Shown here piece after piece: positions 10,786 to 19,752 of a stretch of 64,000 nt of DNA. Position 1 is the first letter of the stretch; each line of letters begins with the position of its first letter. This DNA is from Variovorax boronicumulans (GTDB lineage: Bacteria; Pseudomonadota; Gammaproteobacteria; Burkholderiales; Burkholderiaceae_C). The DNA lies in NCBI RefSeq assembly GCF_007677875.1, contig NZ_VEDO01000003.1:186001-250000 (forward strand), written 5' to 3'. The notes under the pieces are model-generated. The model saw only the letters and a program-made list of their open reading frames with translations, ran no database searches and had not been told where the DNA came from. The position numbers and the translations under genes were made by a program.

Positions 10786-11196
10786 TCAGGCGATGCGGGC
10801 GAGCAGCGCCGCGAGCCACACCCCGCCACAGAACAGCAGCGCCAGCAGCACGGCCGCGCTGCCCAGGTCCTTGGCGCGCTTGGACAGCGCATGCCATTGC
10901 GGGCCGACGCGGTCGATGGCCGACTCGACGGCCGTGTTGAGCAGCTCCACCACCAGCACGGCGACCACGCTGGCGACCAGCAGCGCCGCCTCGACCCAGC
11001 TGCGGCCCAGCCAGACGGCCAGCGGCACCAGCACGATGGCCATCAGGGCTTCGAGCCGGAAAGCCTTTTCGGCCCAGCCCGCGCGCAGGCCGGCGACCGA
11101 GTGGCCCAGCGCATGCCACAGGCGCACGAGGCCGTGGCGCCGTTTGTGCGGGTTGTCGAAGGAACTCTCGGAAGCAGCGGGGCGTTGGTCGGTCAC
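10786..11196 (-). CDS. dgkA: Diacylglycerol kinase DgkA
   Basis: A 136-residue integral membrane kinase that converts diacylglycerol to phosphatidic acid. A 30-residue hydrophilic N-terminus precedes the family core: WAEKAFRLEA, then membrane segments near 52-70 and 74-92, the signature ELLNTAVESAIDRVG with catalytic and metal-binding acidic residues, and a final segment LGSAAVLLALLFCGGVWL. The GTG start overlaps the stop of the histidine kinase gene (GTGA). Linkage to eptA makes sense: phosphoethanolamine transfer from phosphatidylethanolamine releases diacylglycerol, which DgkA recycles. Confidence 0.93.
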   Translation of the reverse strand: MTDQRPAASESSFDNPHKRRHGLVRLWHALGHSVAGLRAGWAEKAFRLEALMAIVLVPLAVWLGRSWVEAALLVASVVAVLVVELLNTAVESAIDRVGPQWHALSKRAKDLGSAAVLLALLFCGGVWLAALLARIA

Positions 11197-12548
11197 GGTG
11201 GCAGGAGGTTGTCGCCGGGCGCCGGGCCCAGCGTGAGGGTGTCGCAGCGCCAGCCGTCGGCGTCCGGGCCGGTGGTGGCGAAATGGCCGCCGTGCACGGC
11301 GGCCACGCGCCGCACGACCTGGTGGCCCAGGCCCAGGCCCAGCACCGCGCCGGTGCGGCGGCTGTCGCTCGGATGCCGCAGGCCGGCGGCGTTGTCGCGC
11401 ACCTGCAGCGCCGGCGGCTCCACCTGCACGCGGATCTCCACAGCCGTGCCCGGCGGTGTGTGGCCCAGCGCGTTGACGACCAGGTTGCGCAGCGCGATCT
11501 CCAGCAGCACCGGGTGGCCGTTGACCATGCATGTGGCCGGCGCATCGACGGCGAGCTCGTGTGCGCCGTCGAAGGCTTCCTGGGCCTGCTCGGCCGCGAC
11601 CCGGCGCGCCAGCGCTGCCAGGTCCAGGGGTTGCGCGGCCTCGGCCAGCTGGGCGCGGCCGGCCCGGGCCAGCGCCAGCAGGTCGTCCATGATGGCCGCG
11701 GTACGCGCGGCGTCCGTTTCGACCTGCGCCAGCGCGGACTGGCGCTGCGCCGGCGTCAGCGTGCCGCGCAGCGAGGCGGCGTGCAGGCGCAGCGAGGCCA
11801 GCGGCGTGCGCAGTTCGTGGGCAAAGGTGTCGGCCAGTTCGCGTTCGTGCACCAGGGCGGTCTGGTAGCGCGCAGCCAGCGTCTCGATCGCAGCGACCAT
11901 GGCCTGGAACTCGGCATGCGGCGGTGCGTGCAGCCGGCTGGCCTGGTGGATGTCCACGGCCCGCACGCGCTCACTGAGGTCCAGCAGGGGCCGCAGGCCA
12001 CGCCGCACGGCCAACGTGAGCACCAGCGTGACGATGGGCAGCAGCCACAGGCCGGGCGTGGCCACCTGCTCGGCGATGTCTTCGGCCAGATCGTCGCGCT
12101 CCTGCACGCTGAGCAGCACGGCGACCTTGCGCGCCTGGCCCACGTTGTCCGCGCGCACGAACACGCGCCAGGCCCTGAGCGGCTGGCCCAGCTGCAGCGT
12201 GGCGAAACCCTCCGGCGTGTCGAAGTCGACCAGGGGGGCCGGCCCGGTGCGCGTCAGCAGCTTGCCGTGTTCGTCCCAGATGGCCACGCTCAGCGACTGC
12301 TGGTAGTCGTGCGCCTTCAGGCTCGGGGCGACACCCAGGCTCGCGGCATCGGGCCGCTGGTCCTCGAAGGCCGTGCCCGACTGCGCCAGCAACAGCGAGG
12401 CCACGCTGGCCAGATGGCCGTCGGTCAGCTCGTCCGATTCCTCCACACCGGTGTGGTAGCCGACCAGCATGAACACCGACCAGACCGCGACCAGCGCGCC
12501 CAGCGTCCAGGCCAGCAACTGGCGCTGCAGCGAGGGCCGGCCCGTCAC
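11193..12548 (-). CDS. Sensor histidine kinase, PmrB/QseC type
   Basis: A 451-residue two-component sensor. A membrane segment at about 12-32 and a second near 165-185 enclose a periplasmic sensor region. HAMP-like sequence is followed by HisKA with His244 (FAHELRTPLASLRLH) and HATPase motifs (LRNLVVNALGH, then GLGLGHQVVRRVAAVHGG). The GTG start overlaps the stop of the response regulator (GTGA), and the gene's own stop overlaps dgkA in the same way. The domain order and the neighbouring eptA fit a PmrB-like sensor of cationic peptides, metals or acid. The G1 box (residues DNAAGLR) is divergent from the usual DxGxGI, which could weaken kinase activity. Confidence 0.88.
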   Translation of the reverse strand: MTGRPSLQRQLLAWTLGALVAVWSVFMLVGYHTGVEESDELTDGHLASVASLLLAQSGTAFEDQRPDAASLGVAPSLKAHDYQQSLSVAIWDEHGKLLTRTGPAPLVDFDTPEGFATLQLGQPLRAWRVFVRADNVGQARKVAVLLSVQERDDLAEDIAEQVATPGLWLLPIVTLVLTLAVRRGLRPLLDLSERVRAVDIHQASRLHAPPHAEFQAMVAAIETLAARYQTALVHERELADTFAHELRTPLASLRLHAASLRGTLTPAQRQSALAQVETDAARTAAIMDDLLALARAGRAQLAEAAQPLDLAALARRVAAEQAQEAFDGAHELAVDAPATCMVNGHPVLLEIALRNLVVNALGHTPPGTAVEIRVQVEPPALQVRDNAAGLRHPSDSRRTGAVLGLGLGHQVVRRVAAVHGGHFATTGPDADGWRCDTLTLGPAPGDNLLPP

Positions 12549-13240
12549 CGGCGCGCTTCCTCGGGCACGAAGTAGCCGACACCGCGCATGGTCTGGATCA
12601 GGCCGTCGCCGAGCTTCTTGCGCAGGTGGTGCACATGGACCTCGATGGCGTTGCTCTCCAGCGCCTGGTCGAAGTTGTACAGGCTGGCCTCGATCTGCTG
12701 GCGCGAAAGAACGCGCGGACTGGCCTGCAGCAGTGTGAGCAACACGCCGAATTCGCGGGCGGACAGCTCCACGCCGCGGCCGTCCCGGCGCACCTGGCGC
12801 GCCGCGGGGTCCACCTCGAGCGTGCCGCGGCGCAGCAGCGGTTGCGGCCGGCCGGCCGCGCGGCGGCACACGGCCCGCAGGCGCGCCGCGAGTTCATGCG
12901 CGTCGAAGGGCTTGCTGAGGTAGTCGTCCGCGCCCATGTCCAGGCCCGTGATGCGCGAGGCCACCTGGTCGCGCGCGGTCATGATCAGTACAGGCGTGGC
13001 CGGGCCGGGCCGGTGACCGGGGTGCGCCGCGCGCAGCCGCTGCAACAGCGTGGCGCCGTCGCCGTCGGGCAGGCCCAGGTCGAGCAGCACCGCATCGAAG
13101 GCCTCCACGCGCAGCGCCGACCAGGCCGATTCCAGACCGTCGACGCAATCGACCGCCCAGCCGTGCTGGCCCAGCGTCAGGCGCAGGCCCTGGGCGATGC
13201 CCGGATCGTCTTCCACCACAAGAACACGCATGGCCTCCAT
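12545..13240 (-). CDS. OmpR-family response regulator, PmrA/QseB type
   Basis: A 231-residue regulator. The receiver domain (about 4-122) has the acidic pocket VEDD, Asp54 (VLLDLGLPDGDG) and KPF lysine. The DNA-binding winged helix (about 135-225) shows ELSAREFGVLLTLLQ and VHVHHLRKKLGDGLIQT, as in PmrA and QseB. Start 13240 gives MEAMRVLVV; the ATG at 13231 would give the commoner MRVLVVEDD and has GGAGG only two bases upstream, so the start is uncertain. It probably binds the CTTAAG repeat box 14 bases upstream, regulating both its own operon and the divergent PAP2-eptA pair. Confidence 0.9.
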   Translation of the reverse strand: MEAMRVLVVEDDPGIAQGLRLTLGQHGWAVDCVDGLESAWSALRVEAFDAVLLDLGLPDGDGATLLQRLRAAHPGHRPGPATPVLIMTARDQVASRITGLDMGADDYLSKPFDAHELAARLRAVCRRAAGRPQPLLRRGTLEVDPAARQVRRDGRGVELSAREFGVLLTLLQASPRVLSRQQIEASLYNFDQALESNAIEVHVHHLRKKLGDGLIQTMRGVGYFVPEEARR

Positions 13241-13253
13241 TGTGCCGAGCGCT

Positions 13254-13270
13254 CTTAAGAGTTCCTTAAG
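13254..13270. promoter_or_regulatory. PmrA-type box, CTTAAG-N5-CTTAAG
   Basis: Two copies of CTTAAG (13254-13259 and 13265-13270) separated by five bases match the PmrA consensus YTTAAK-N5-YTTAAK exactly. Each half is self-complementary, so the site reads the same on both strands and could serve both divergent operons. A possible -10, CACAAT, lies on the minus strand at 13239-13244, nine bases from the box. I see no convincing -10 on the plus side before the PAP2 start. Matching to the box is direct observation; occupancy by the adjacent regulator is inference. Confidence 0.75.
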
Positions 13271-13293
13271 TGAGTCGCCCGAAGCTCGCCGGC

Positions 13294-13986
13294 ATGCAGG
13301 ATCGACAAGGAATCAAGGGCCCCGGCACCGTGGTGCTGGCCCTGCTCGCGCTGCCCCTGGTGTGGGACGCGGGCAGCTGGGACATGGCCCTGGCGCAGCA
13401 CATGGGCGGCCCCGCCGGCTTCTCGCTGAAAGGCAATTGGTGGCTGACCCACGTGCTGCACGACGGCGCGCGTCAGCTGGCCTGGCTGCTCGGCCTGCTG
13501 CTGTGCCTGGGGGTGGCCTGGCCGGTCGGTCCGCTGCGCCGGCTGCCGTTCGCGCGGCGCCTGCAGCTGGCGCTCTCCGGCCTGCTGGCCACCGGCGTGG
13601 TGGCGCTGGTCAAGTCGGGCAGCCACACCAGCTGCCCCTGGGACCTCGCGGCTTTCGGCGGGGTGGCCCGCTACCAGTCGCACTGGCAGGGCTGGCTGCA
13701 CAGCGACGGCGGGGCCGGGCGCTGCTTTCCGGCCGGCCATGCCAGCGCCGGTTTCGCCTATGTGGCGGGTTGGTTCGCGCTGCGCCGCGACCTGCCGCGC
13801 CTGGCCGCCGCCTGGCTGGCGCTGGCCGTTGCCGCGGGCCTGGTGCTGGGCCTGGCCCAGCAGCTGCGCGGCGCCCATTTCATGAGCCACACGCTGTGGA
13901 CGGCCTGGATCTGCGCCGCCGTGGGCTGGGCGGTCGACGCCGCTTTCGCGCAGTCGCGCAAGAACCTGCAGGGAGCCGTTGCGTGA
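13294..13986 (+). CDS. PAP2 family membrane phosphatase
   Basis: A 230-residue inner-membrane phosphatase with about six hydrophobic segments. The three PAP2 signature elements are present as KSGSHTSCPWDL, CFPAGHASAGF (catalytic His in the PxGH variant) and RGAHFMSHTLWT with the second histidine. This type accompanies phosphoethanolamine transferases, as in mcr-pap2, and may act on lipid A or undecaprenyl and phosphatidate phosphates. I prefer the ATG at 13294: an in-frame GTG at 13270 would overlap the PmrA box. If transcription starts at the box-controlled promoter the leader would be very short. Its stop overlaps the eptA start (GTGA). Confidence 0.87.
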   Translation: MQDRQGIKGPGTVVLALLALPLVWDAGSWDMALAQHMGGPAGFSLKGNWWLTHVLHDGARQLAWLLGLLLCLGVAWPVGPLRRLPFARRLQLALSGLLATGVVALVKSGSHTSCPWDLAAFGGVARYQSHWQGWLHSDGGAGRCFPAGHASAGFAYVAGWFALRRDLPRLAAAWLALAVAAGLVLGLAQQLRGAHFMSHTLWTAWICAAVGWAVDAAFAQSRKNLQGAVA

Positions 13987-15719
13987 ACGCCGCCCGACCT
14001 GTTCAAGGCGCTCGCACCGCCGGCCGCCCGATCTCCCCTGTGTGGCTGGTGCTGGCCGCCAGCCTCTGGATGACCCTGGTGGGCAATGGCGCGCTGTGGC
14101 AGCGTCTGTCCGAGTTGAACCTGCTCGCGGGCAGCCGCGGCCTGGCCTTCGGCGCCGCACTGTGGCTGGCCATCTGGGCGCTGCTGGCCGCGCTGCTGGG
14201 CCTGTTCGCCTGGCGGCCCACGCTCAAGCCGATGCTGGTGCTGCTGCTGTTCAGCACGGCGCTGGCGCGGCATTTCATGGGCAGCTACGGCACGTTGATC
14301 GATCCCGGCATGCTCGTCAACGCCATGCAGACCGACTGGCGCGAAGCCGGGGCACTGGTGAACTGGCAACTGCTGGCCGGGGTGCTTGGGCTGGCCGCGC
14401 TGCCGGCCTGGCTGGTCTGGCGCCAGCCCGTGGCCTACGGCCGGCTGCGGCGCCAGCTCTGGCGCAACCCGGTGTTCTCGCTGGCGGCGCTGGCGACGCT
14501 GGCCACGCTGGTGCTGGCCATGTTCCAGCCGCTCGCTTCGGCCAGCCGCAACCACAAGGACCTGCGCTACCTCGTGAACCCGGTCGCCAGCGTGGTGTCG
14601 GTCGTGCGGTTGGCGGCGCGGCCGTTCCAGCACGAGGCCGGCCCGCTGCAGCCGCTCGGCGAGGACGCCGAACTGGCCCTGGCCACGCCGACCGGCGCCG
14701 CCGCGCGGCCGCGCCTCTTGCTGCTGGTGCTGGGCGAGACCGCGCGCAGCGACCATTTCGCGCTGAACGGCTACGAGCGGCCGACCACGCCGGCGCTGGC
14801 GCGCGAGAACGTGCTGAGTTTCCGCAACGCCTGGTCCTGCGGCACCAGCACGGCCGAATCGCTGCCCTGCATGTTCTCGCACCTGCCGCGCGAGGAGTAC
14901 CTGCGGCGCAGCGGCAACTACGAGAACCTGCTCGACGTGCTGCAGCGCGCCGGCCTGGCCGTGCTGTGGCTGGACAACCAGTCCGGCTGCAAGGGCGTGT
15001 GCGACCGCGTGCCCCAGGGCGCCACCGACGCCAGCGCCAGGAGCCCGCTGTGCAACGGCGGCGAATGCCTGGACGGCGCCATGCTCGCGCAGCTGGATGC
15101 GCGCCTGGCAGCGCTGGACCCGGCGCGCCGCGCGCGCGGCATCGTCGTCGTGCTGCACCAGATGGGCAGCCACGGCCCGGCCTACGCGCAGCGCTCGCCG
15201 GCCGCGGCCAAGCGCTTCCTGCCCGAGTGCACGAGCAATGCGCTGCAGGACTGCGATCCGCAGCAGCTGCGCAATGCCTACGACAACTCCATCGCCTACA
15301 CCGACCAGTTCCTGGGCGAGGCCATCGCCTGGCTGCGGCGCAATCCCACGAACACCGACAACGCGCTGATGTACGTCTCCGACCACGGCGAGTCGCTGGG
15401 CGAGAACAACCTGTACCTGCACGGCATGCCCTACGCGATCGCGCCCGACGTGCAAAAGCACGTGCCCTGGATCACCTGGCTGTCGCCCGGTTTCGCGCAG
15501 GCGACGGCGCTGTCGGACAGCTGCCTGCGCGGCCGCGCCGACGAGAAGGTCTCGCACGACGACTACTTCCATTCGGTGCTGGGACTGATGGGCGTGTCCA
15601 CCCACGTTTACCGCATCGCGCAGGACGCCTATGCGCCCTGCAGGCAGGACGCCACCTGGGCCGGCCGGCTGCCGCGCCAGGCCGCGGCCCTGGCCGGCGC
15701 GCCGACGGCCGGTTCCTGA
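13983..15719 (+). CDS. eptA: Lipid A phosphoethanolamine transferase EptA
   Basis: A 578-residue enzyme that transfers phosphoethanolamine from phosphatidylethanolamine to lipid A, lowering negative charge and conferring cationic-peptide and polymyxin resistance. The N-terminal 200 residues hold five membrane segments; the rest is a periplasmic alkaline-phosphatase-fold domain. Catalytic and zinc residues are all visible: Glu252 (LGETARS), nucleophile Thr290 (SCGTSTAES), His397 (GSHGP), Asp467 and His468 (SDHGESLGE). These sit at almost the same positions as in MCR-1. Several Cys pairs typical of the soluble domain are retained. The GTG start overlaps the PAP2 stop; the pair is probably driven by the PmrA-type box. 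Confidence 0.94.
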   Translation: MNAARPVQGARTAGRPISPVWLVLAASLWMTLVGNGALWQRLSELNLLAGSRGLAFGAALWLAIWALLAALLGLFAWRPTLKPMLVLLLFSTALARHFMGSYGTLIDPGMLVNAMQTDWREAGALVNWQLLAGVLGLAALPAWLVWRQPVAYGRLRRQLWRNPVFSLAALATLATLVLAMFQPLASASRNHKDLRYLVNPVASVVSVVRLAARPFQHEAGPLQPLGEDAELALATPTGAAARPRLLLLVLGETARSDHFALNGYERPTTPALARENVLSFRNAWSCGTSTAESLPCMFSHLPREEYLRRSGNYENLLDVLQRAGLAVLWLDNQSGCKGVCDRVPQGATDASARSPLCNGGECLDGAMLAQLDARLAALDPARRARGIVVVLHQMGSHGPAYAQRSPAAAKRFLPECTSNALQDCDPQQLRNAYDNSIAYTDQFLGEAIAWLRRNPTNTDNALMYVSDHGESLGENNLYLHGMPYAIAPDVQKHVPWITWLSPGFAQATALSDSCLRGRADEKVSHDDYFHSVLGLMGVSTHVYRIAQDAYAPCRQDATWAGRLPRQAAALAGAPTAGS

Positions 15720-15768
15720 ACCGCGCCGTACGGCATGGCCGTGGCGTGGAACTTGCGGCGCCCACCGC

Positions 15769-17721
15769 ATGCTCCAACGCCTGTCCCTGTTCCACAAATT
15801 CGCCATCCTCGCGCTGCTCGGCGTGCTCATGTGCCTGCTGCCGGCCTGGCTCTACACGCGCGGCGCGCTGCAGACGCTGGCGCAGGCCAGCCACGAAGCC
15901 CGCGGCGCCGCACCGCTGGCCGCGCTGAACCGCACCGTCCAATGGATGCAGGTGCACCGCGGCCTGTCGGCCAGCATGTTGAGCGGCAACGAGGTGCTGG
16001 CCGCGCGCAGGCCTGCCGCACGTGACGCCGTGGTGCAGGCGCTCGCAGCCGCGGACGCGCGCTTCGCCGAAGCCCAGGTGCCCGCGGCGCAGCGCCAGGC
16101 CTGGGCCCAGCTGCGCCAGACCTGGCAGGAACTCGAGGCCCAGGTGGCCGCGCGCGGCGTGGAGGCCGCGCAAAGCACGGCCCGGCACACCGCCATGATC
16201 GCCAGTGCCATGCGCATCGGCGATGAGCTGCTGCAGAGCTTTCGGCTCATGGTCGAACCCGAGCCGGCCCTGCAGGCGCTGATCCAGGCGTCGCTGGTGC
16301 AATCGCCCATGCTGGGCGAGAAGCTGGGGGTGATGCGCGCCCAGGGCGCCGCCTTTCTCGCGCGCGGCGAGCTGCCGCCGCCGGGCCGCGCGCTGCTGCA
16401 GTCGCTGCGCGACCGTGTGCAGGAACTGCAGGGCGAGGCGCTGCGCAACTTCGCACGGGCCAGCGCCGGCGCGCCCGCGCTGCGGCAGGCGCTGGAGGCG
16501 CCGGTGCGCCAGCAGGGCGAACGCATCGATGCCACCCTGCAGCTGGCCGAGCGCGAGCTGCTGCAGGCAGCCACGCTCAGCTTGCCGGGCCAGGCCTATT
16601 TCGACGAGTTCACGCGGACCATCGACGGCCTGTACGAACTCAACGCGCTGGCCATGGCGAGCCTGGACGCGGCACTGCAGCAGCGCATCGTGGACCAGCG
16701 CCGCACCTTGCTGTGGACCGGCCTGTCTCTGGCGCTGGCGCTGCTGCTCGCGGGCGGGTTGATGGCGGCGTTCGCGCGCTCCATCACGCGCCCCATGGCG
16801 CAGGCCGTGGCGTTGGCCGACGCCGTGGCGCAGGGCGACCTGGCCGGCCCGCCCATCGCCCACGGCTGCGATGAGGTCGGTCGCCTGATCGCCGCGCTGC
16901 TGGACATGCGGGCGCAGCTCACCGCGGTCGTGGTGCGGGTGCGTAACAACGCCGACGGCGTGGCCACGGCCAGCGCCGAGATCGCCCAGGGCAACAACGA
17001 CCTGTCGGCCCGCACCGAGAGCCAGGCCAGCGCGCTGCAGCAGACCGCCGCCTCGATGGAGCAGATGACAGCCACCGTGCGCCAGAACGCCGACACGGCG
17101 CGACAGGCCAGTGCGCTGGCCGTCGGCGCCAGCAGCGTGGCCGAGCAGGGTGGCGCGGTGGTCGCGCAGATGGTGCAGACCATGCAGGGCATCCACGCCG
17201 CCTCGGGCCGCATCGCCGACATCATCGGCGTGATCGACGCGATCGCGTTCCAGACCAACATCCTGGCGCTCAACGCGGCGGTGGAGGCCGCGCGTGCGGG
17301 CGAGCACGGCAGAGGCTTCGCCGTTGTCGCGAGCGAGGTGCGCCTGCTGGCCAAGCGCAGCGCCGAAGCGGCCAAGCAGATCAAGGCCCTGATCACCGAC
17401 AGCGTGCAGGGCGTGGACGCCGGCCACACGCTGGCCGGCCGGGCCGGGACCACCATGCAGGAACTGCTGGCCGCCGTGCGCCGCGTGTCGGACCTGATCG
17501 CCTCTATCAGCGCCGCCAGCCAGGAGCAGTCGCAAGGCGTGGCCCAGGTCGGCGAGGCCATCGCGCAGATGGACCAGACCACGCAGCAGAACGCTGCACT
17601 GGTCGAGCAGATGGCCGCCGCTGCGAGCAGCCTGCGCAGCCAGGCGGGCGAACTGGTCGAAGGCGTGGCGGTGTTCCGCACGCAGGCCACGCACGGCGCG
17701 CTGCTGCTGGAAGCGGCATGA
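15769..17721 (+). CDS. Methyl-accepting chemotaxis protein with NIT-like sensor domain
   Basis: A 650-residue chemoreceptor. A membrane anchor at about 12-32 is followed by a large helical periplasmic region whose VHRGLSASML sequence resembles the nitrate/nitrite-sensing (NIT) domain. A second membrane segment (about 318-340), a HAMP domain, and a cytoplasmic signalling domain come next. The hairpin tip reads FQTNILALNAAVEAARAGEH, essentially invariant in class 36H receptors. The start lacks a strong ribosome site but gives a canonical short cytoplasmic N-terminus. No CheW-binding pentapeptide for methylation enzymes is seen at the C-terminus. It lies 49 bases after eptA and is probably a separate unit. 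Confidence 0.9.
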   Translation: MLQRLSLFHKFAILALLGVLMCLLPAWLYTRGALQTLAQASHEARGAAPLAALNRTVQWMQVHRGLSASMLSGNEVLAARRPAARDAVVQALAAADARFAEAQVPAAQRQAWAQLRQTWQELEAQVAARGVEAAQSTARHTAMIASAMRIGDELLQSFRLMVEPEPALQALIQASLVQSPMLGEKLGVMRAQGAAFLARGELPPPGRALLQSLRDRVQELQGEALRNFARASAGAPALRQALEAPVRQQGERIDATLQLAERELLQAATLSLPGQAYFDEFTRTIDGLYELNALAMASLDAALQQRIVDQRRTLLWTGLSLALALLLAGGLMAAFARSITRPMAQAVALADAVAQGDLAGPPIAHGCDEVGRLIAALLDMRAQLTAVVVRVRNNADGVATASAEIAQGNNDLSARTESQASALQQTAASMEQMTATVRQNADTARQASALAVGASSVAEQGGAVVAQMVQTMQGIHAASGRIADIIGVIDAIAFQTNILALNAAVEAARAGEHGRGFAVVASEVRLLAKRSAEAAKQIKALITDSVQGVDAGHTLAGRAGTTMQELLAAVRRVSDLIASISAASQEQSQGVAQVGEAIAQMDQTTQQNAALVEQMAAAASSLRSQAGELVEGVAVFRTQATHGALLLEAA

Positions 17722-17742
17722 CAGTCAGGCCTGGGGCCGGGC

Positions 17743-18687
17743 TCATGCGGCCAGTGGCTGCCGGTCGAGCCCGAGCATCAGGTCCAGGTTCTGCACCGCC
17801 GCGCCAGCGGCGCCCTTGCCCAGGTTGTCGAACACCGCGGCCAACAGAATCTGGCCGGTGCGCGGCTGGCCGAACACCGCGAGTCGCAGACGGTTGCTGC
17901 CGTTGAGCGCGCGCGGATCGAGCCGCTGGGCATCGACGTCGCCGCCCAGCGGCTGCAGCTCGATGCAGGGCTGGTCCGCATAGCGCGCCTGCAGCGCGGC
18001 GTGCAACTGCGCGGCCGTCACGCCGGCGGGCAGCAGCCGCTGGTGCAGCGCGATCGTGAGCACGATGCCTTGCCGGTAGTGCCCGTAGGCCGGCACGAAC
18101 GCGGGCGCGTGCGCCAGGCCGGCATGCTGCTGGATCTCCGGCACATGCTTGTGCTGCAGGCCCAGCCCATAGACCTGCAGCGGCGGGGCGTTGGCCGCGC
18201 CGGCGCCCTCGTGGTCCTCGAGACCGGCGCGACCGCGCCCGGAATAGCCGGACACCGCATGGATCGCCAGCGGATGGTCGGCTGGCAGCAGCCCGGCGTC
18301 GACCAGCGGCCGCAGCAGGGCCACGGCACCGGTCGGGTAGCAGCCCGGATTGCTGACGCGGGCCGCACGGGCGATGCGCCCAGCCTGTGCCGCCTCGAGC
18401 TCCGGCAGGCCGTAGACCCAGCCCGGCGACGTGCGGTGGGCCGAGCTGGCATCGATCACGCGCACGCCAGGGCGGCGCACCAGCGCGACGGCCTCGCGCG
18501 CTGCGGCGTCCGGCAGGCACAGCAGGGCAATGTCGCAGTCATTGAGCGCCTCGGCGCGTCGGGCGGTGCTCTTGCGCTGCTCGGGCGGCAGCTGCAGCAC
18601 GCGCAGGTCGGTCCGGCCGGCCAGCCATTGCCGCACCTGCAGGCCGGTCGTGCCTTGGTCGCCATCGATGAAAACGAGAGGGGTCAT
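17743..18687 (-). CDS. argC: N-acetyl-gamma-glutamyl-phosphate reductase, type 2 (ArgC)
   Basis: A 314-residue enzyme of arginine biosynthesis that reduces N-acetylglutamyl phosphate to the semialdehyde with NADPH. The N-terminal nucleotide site is [14 protein letters not shown], the catalytic cysteine is Cys116 in [16 protein letters not shown], and the active-site histidine region is [12 protein letters not shown]. The roughly 310-residue length identifies the short type 2 form. It stands alone, away from other arg genes, and is divergent from a LysR-type gene carrying a premature stop. An inverted repeat in the 115-base gap may be an operator. Confidence 0.93.
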   Translation of the reverse strand: MTPLVFIDGDQGTTGLQVRQWLAGRTDLRVLQLPPEQRKSTARRAEALNDCDIALLCLPDAAAREAVALVRRPGVRVIDASSAHRTSPGWVYGLPELEAAQAGRIARAARVSNPGCYPTGAVALLRPLVDAGLLPADHPLAIHAVSGYSGRGRAGLEDHEGAGAANAPPLQVYGLGLQHKHVPEIQQHAGLAHAPAFVPAYGHYRQGIVLTIALHQRLLPAGVTAAQLHAALQARYADQPCIELQPLGGDVDAQRLDPRALNGSNRLRLAVFGQPRTGQILLAAVFDNLGKGAAGAAVQNLDLMLGLDRQPLAA

Positions 18688-18745
18688 GGAATGCTCCAGC
18701 AAGGATCCGGGCGCATGGTGCCGCGCCTTTCGAGTGCAGACCAGT

Positions 18746-18769
18746 TGAATCTGACAAACTACCGATTCA
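18746..18769. promoter_or_regulatory. Possible LysR operator between argC and the broken LysR gene
   Basis: TGAATC at 18746-18751 and GATTCA at 18764-18769 form a perfect 6-base inverted repeat separated by 12 bases, the geometry of a LysR-type site. It lies about 60 bases upstream of argC and 35 bases upstream of the LysR start. The role as operator is inferred from position only. Confidence 0.35.
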
Positions 18770-18802
18770 GCCTTTCTGAATTTGAAGTGGCGAAGGACCA
18801 CC

Positions 18803-19687
18803 ATGCGCGAACTCAATCTCGACCGACTGCGCACGCTGCTGGCCGTGGCCGACCTCGGCTCGTTCGCGGCGGCGGCCAAGGCGCTGCACCTGGCACCACC
18901 GACGGTGACGCTGCACGTGGCCCAGCTCGAAACGCGCCTGGGCACGCGCCTGCTGCACCGCGCGCCCTCGGGCGTGACTGCGACGTCGGCCGGCAGCCTG
19001 CTGATCGACAAGGCGCGACGGCTCCTCGCCGAAGCCGACGAGTTGCTGCAGGCCGTGCAGGCCTAGGTCGCCACGCGCGGCGGTCGCGTGCGCCTGGGAG
19101 CTTCCACGGGCGCGCTGGCGCACCTGCTTCCGCAGGCGCTGCAGGCACTGGCCGCGCAACATCCGCAAATCGACGTGCAGGTCGCCGTGATGACCAGCGT
19201 GGAGACGCTCGCGCGCCTGGCTGCCGGCAACCTGGACATCGGCATCGTCGCGCTGCCGCAGCCGGCCCTGCGTGGTCTGCGCGTGCGGTCCTGGCGCCAG
19301 GACCCCGTGCTGGCCTTCGTGCCCGCGGACTGGAAGCCGCCGCGGCAGGTGACGCCGGCCTGGCTGGCCGCCCGGCCGCTGATCGCCAACGACAGCGGCA
19401 CCCGGTTGTCGCGCCAGACCGCGGAGTGGTTCGCGGCTGCCGGCGAGCGGCCCCAGGCGCGCATCGCCCTGAACTACAACGACGCGATGAAGAGCCTGGT
19501 GGCGGCGGGTTATGGCGCTGCGCTGCTGCCGCACGAGGCCGGCGCGCCGCTGCCCGACCCGCGCATCGCCATGCGGCACTTGCGGCCGGCGCTGTCGCGC
19601 GCGCTGGGCATCGCGCACCGGGCCAGGCTGGACGACGGGCCGACGGAGCTGACGCTGCGGGCCTTGCTGGAGCTGCCGGCGCGCTGA
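18803..19687 (+). pseudogene. LysR-type regulator interrupted by an amber codon
   Basis: One continuous frame encodes a full-length LysR regulator (about 294 residues) except for a TAG at 19064-19066, codon 88. Before it lies a complete winged helix ([20 protein letters not shown]); after it comes a complete type 2 periplasmic-binding-like effector domain starting VRLGASTGALAHLL and ending LRALLELPAR. No frameshift or deletion is seen, so one base change (for example from CAG or GAG) explains the break. GAAGGA precedes the start. Possible readings are a recent nonsense mutation, a sequencing error, or production of the DNA-binding domain alone. It is divergent from argC and may have regulated it. 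Confidence 0.85.
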
Positions 19688-19696
19688 GGTGACGCG

Positions 19697-19734
19697 CAAC
19701 AAAATAAACGCAAGGCCCGTTGCCGGGCCTTGCG
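19697..19734 (-). terminator. Rho-independent terminator of the gamma-glutamyltranspeptidase gene
   Basis: CGCAAGGCCCG (19709-19719) and CGGGCCTTGCG (19724-19734) pair perfectly over 11 bases around a four-base loop. Read on the minus strand the hairpin is followed by TTTATTTTGTTG, a U-rich tract. It sits 19 bases beyond the stop codon of the minus-strand transpeptidase gene. On the plus strand the tail is GC-rich, so it should not stop transcripts from the LysR side as efficiently. Confidence 0.88.
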
Positions 19735-19752
19735 CGGTGGGGCGGTTCGGCG

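Noticed and set aside
13270-13293. GTG at 13270 as the PAP2 start
   Set aside because: It would place the start codon within the PmrA-type box and has no ribosome site; the ATG at 13294 fits family length.
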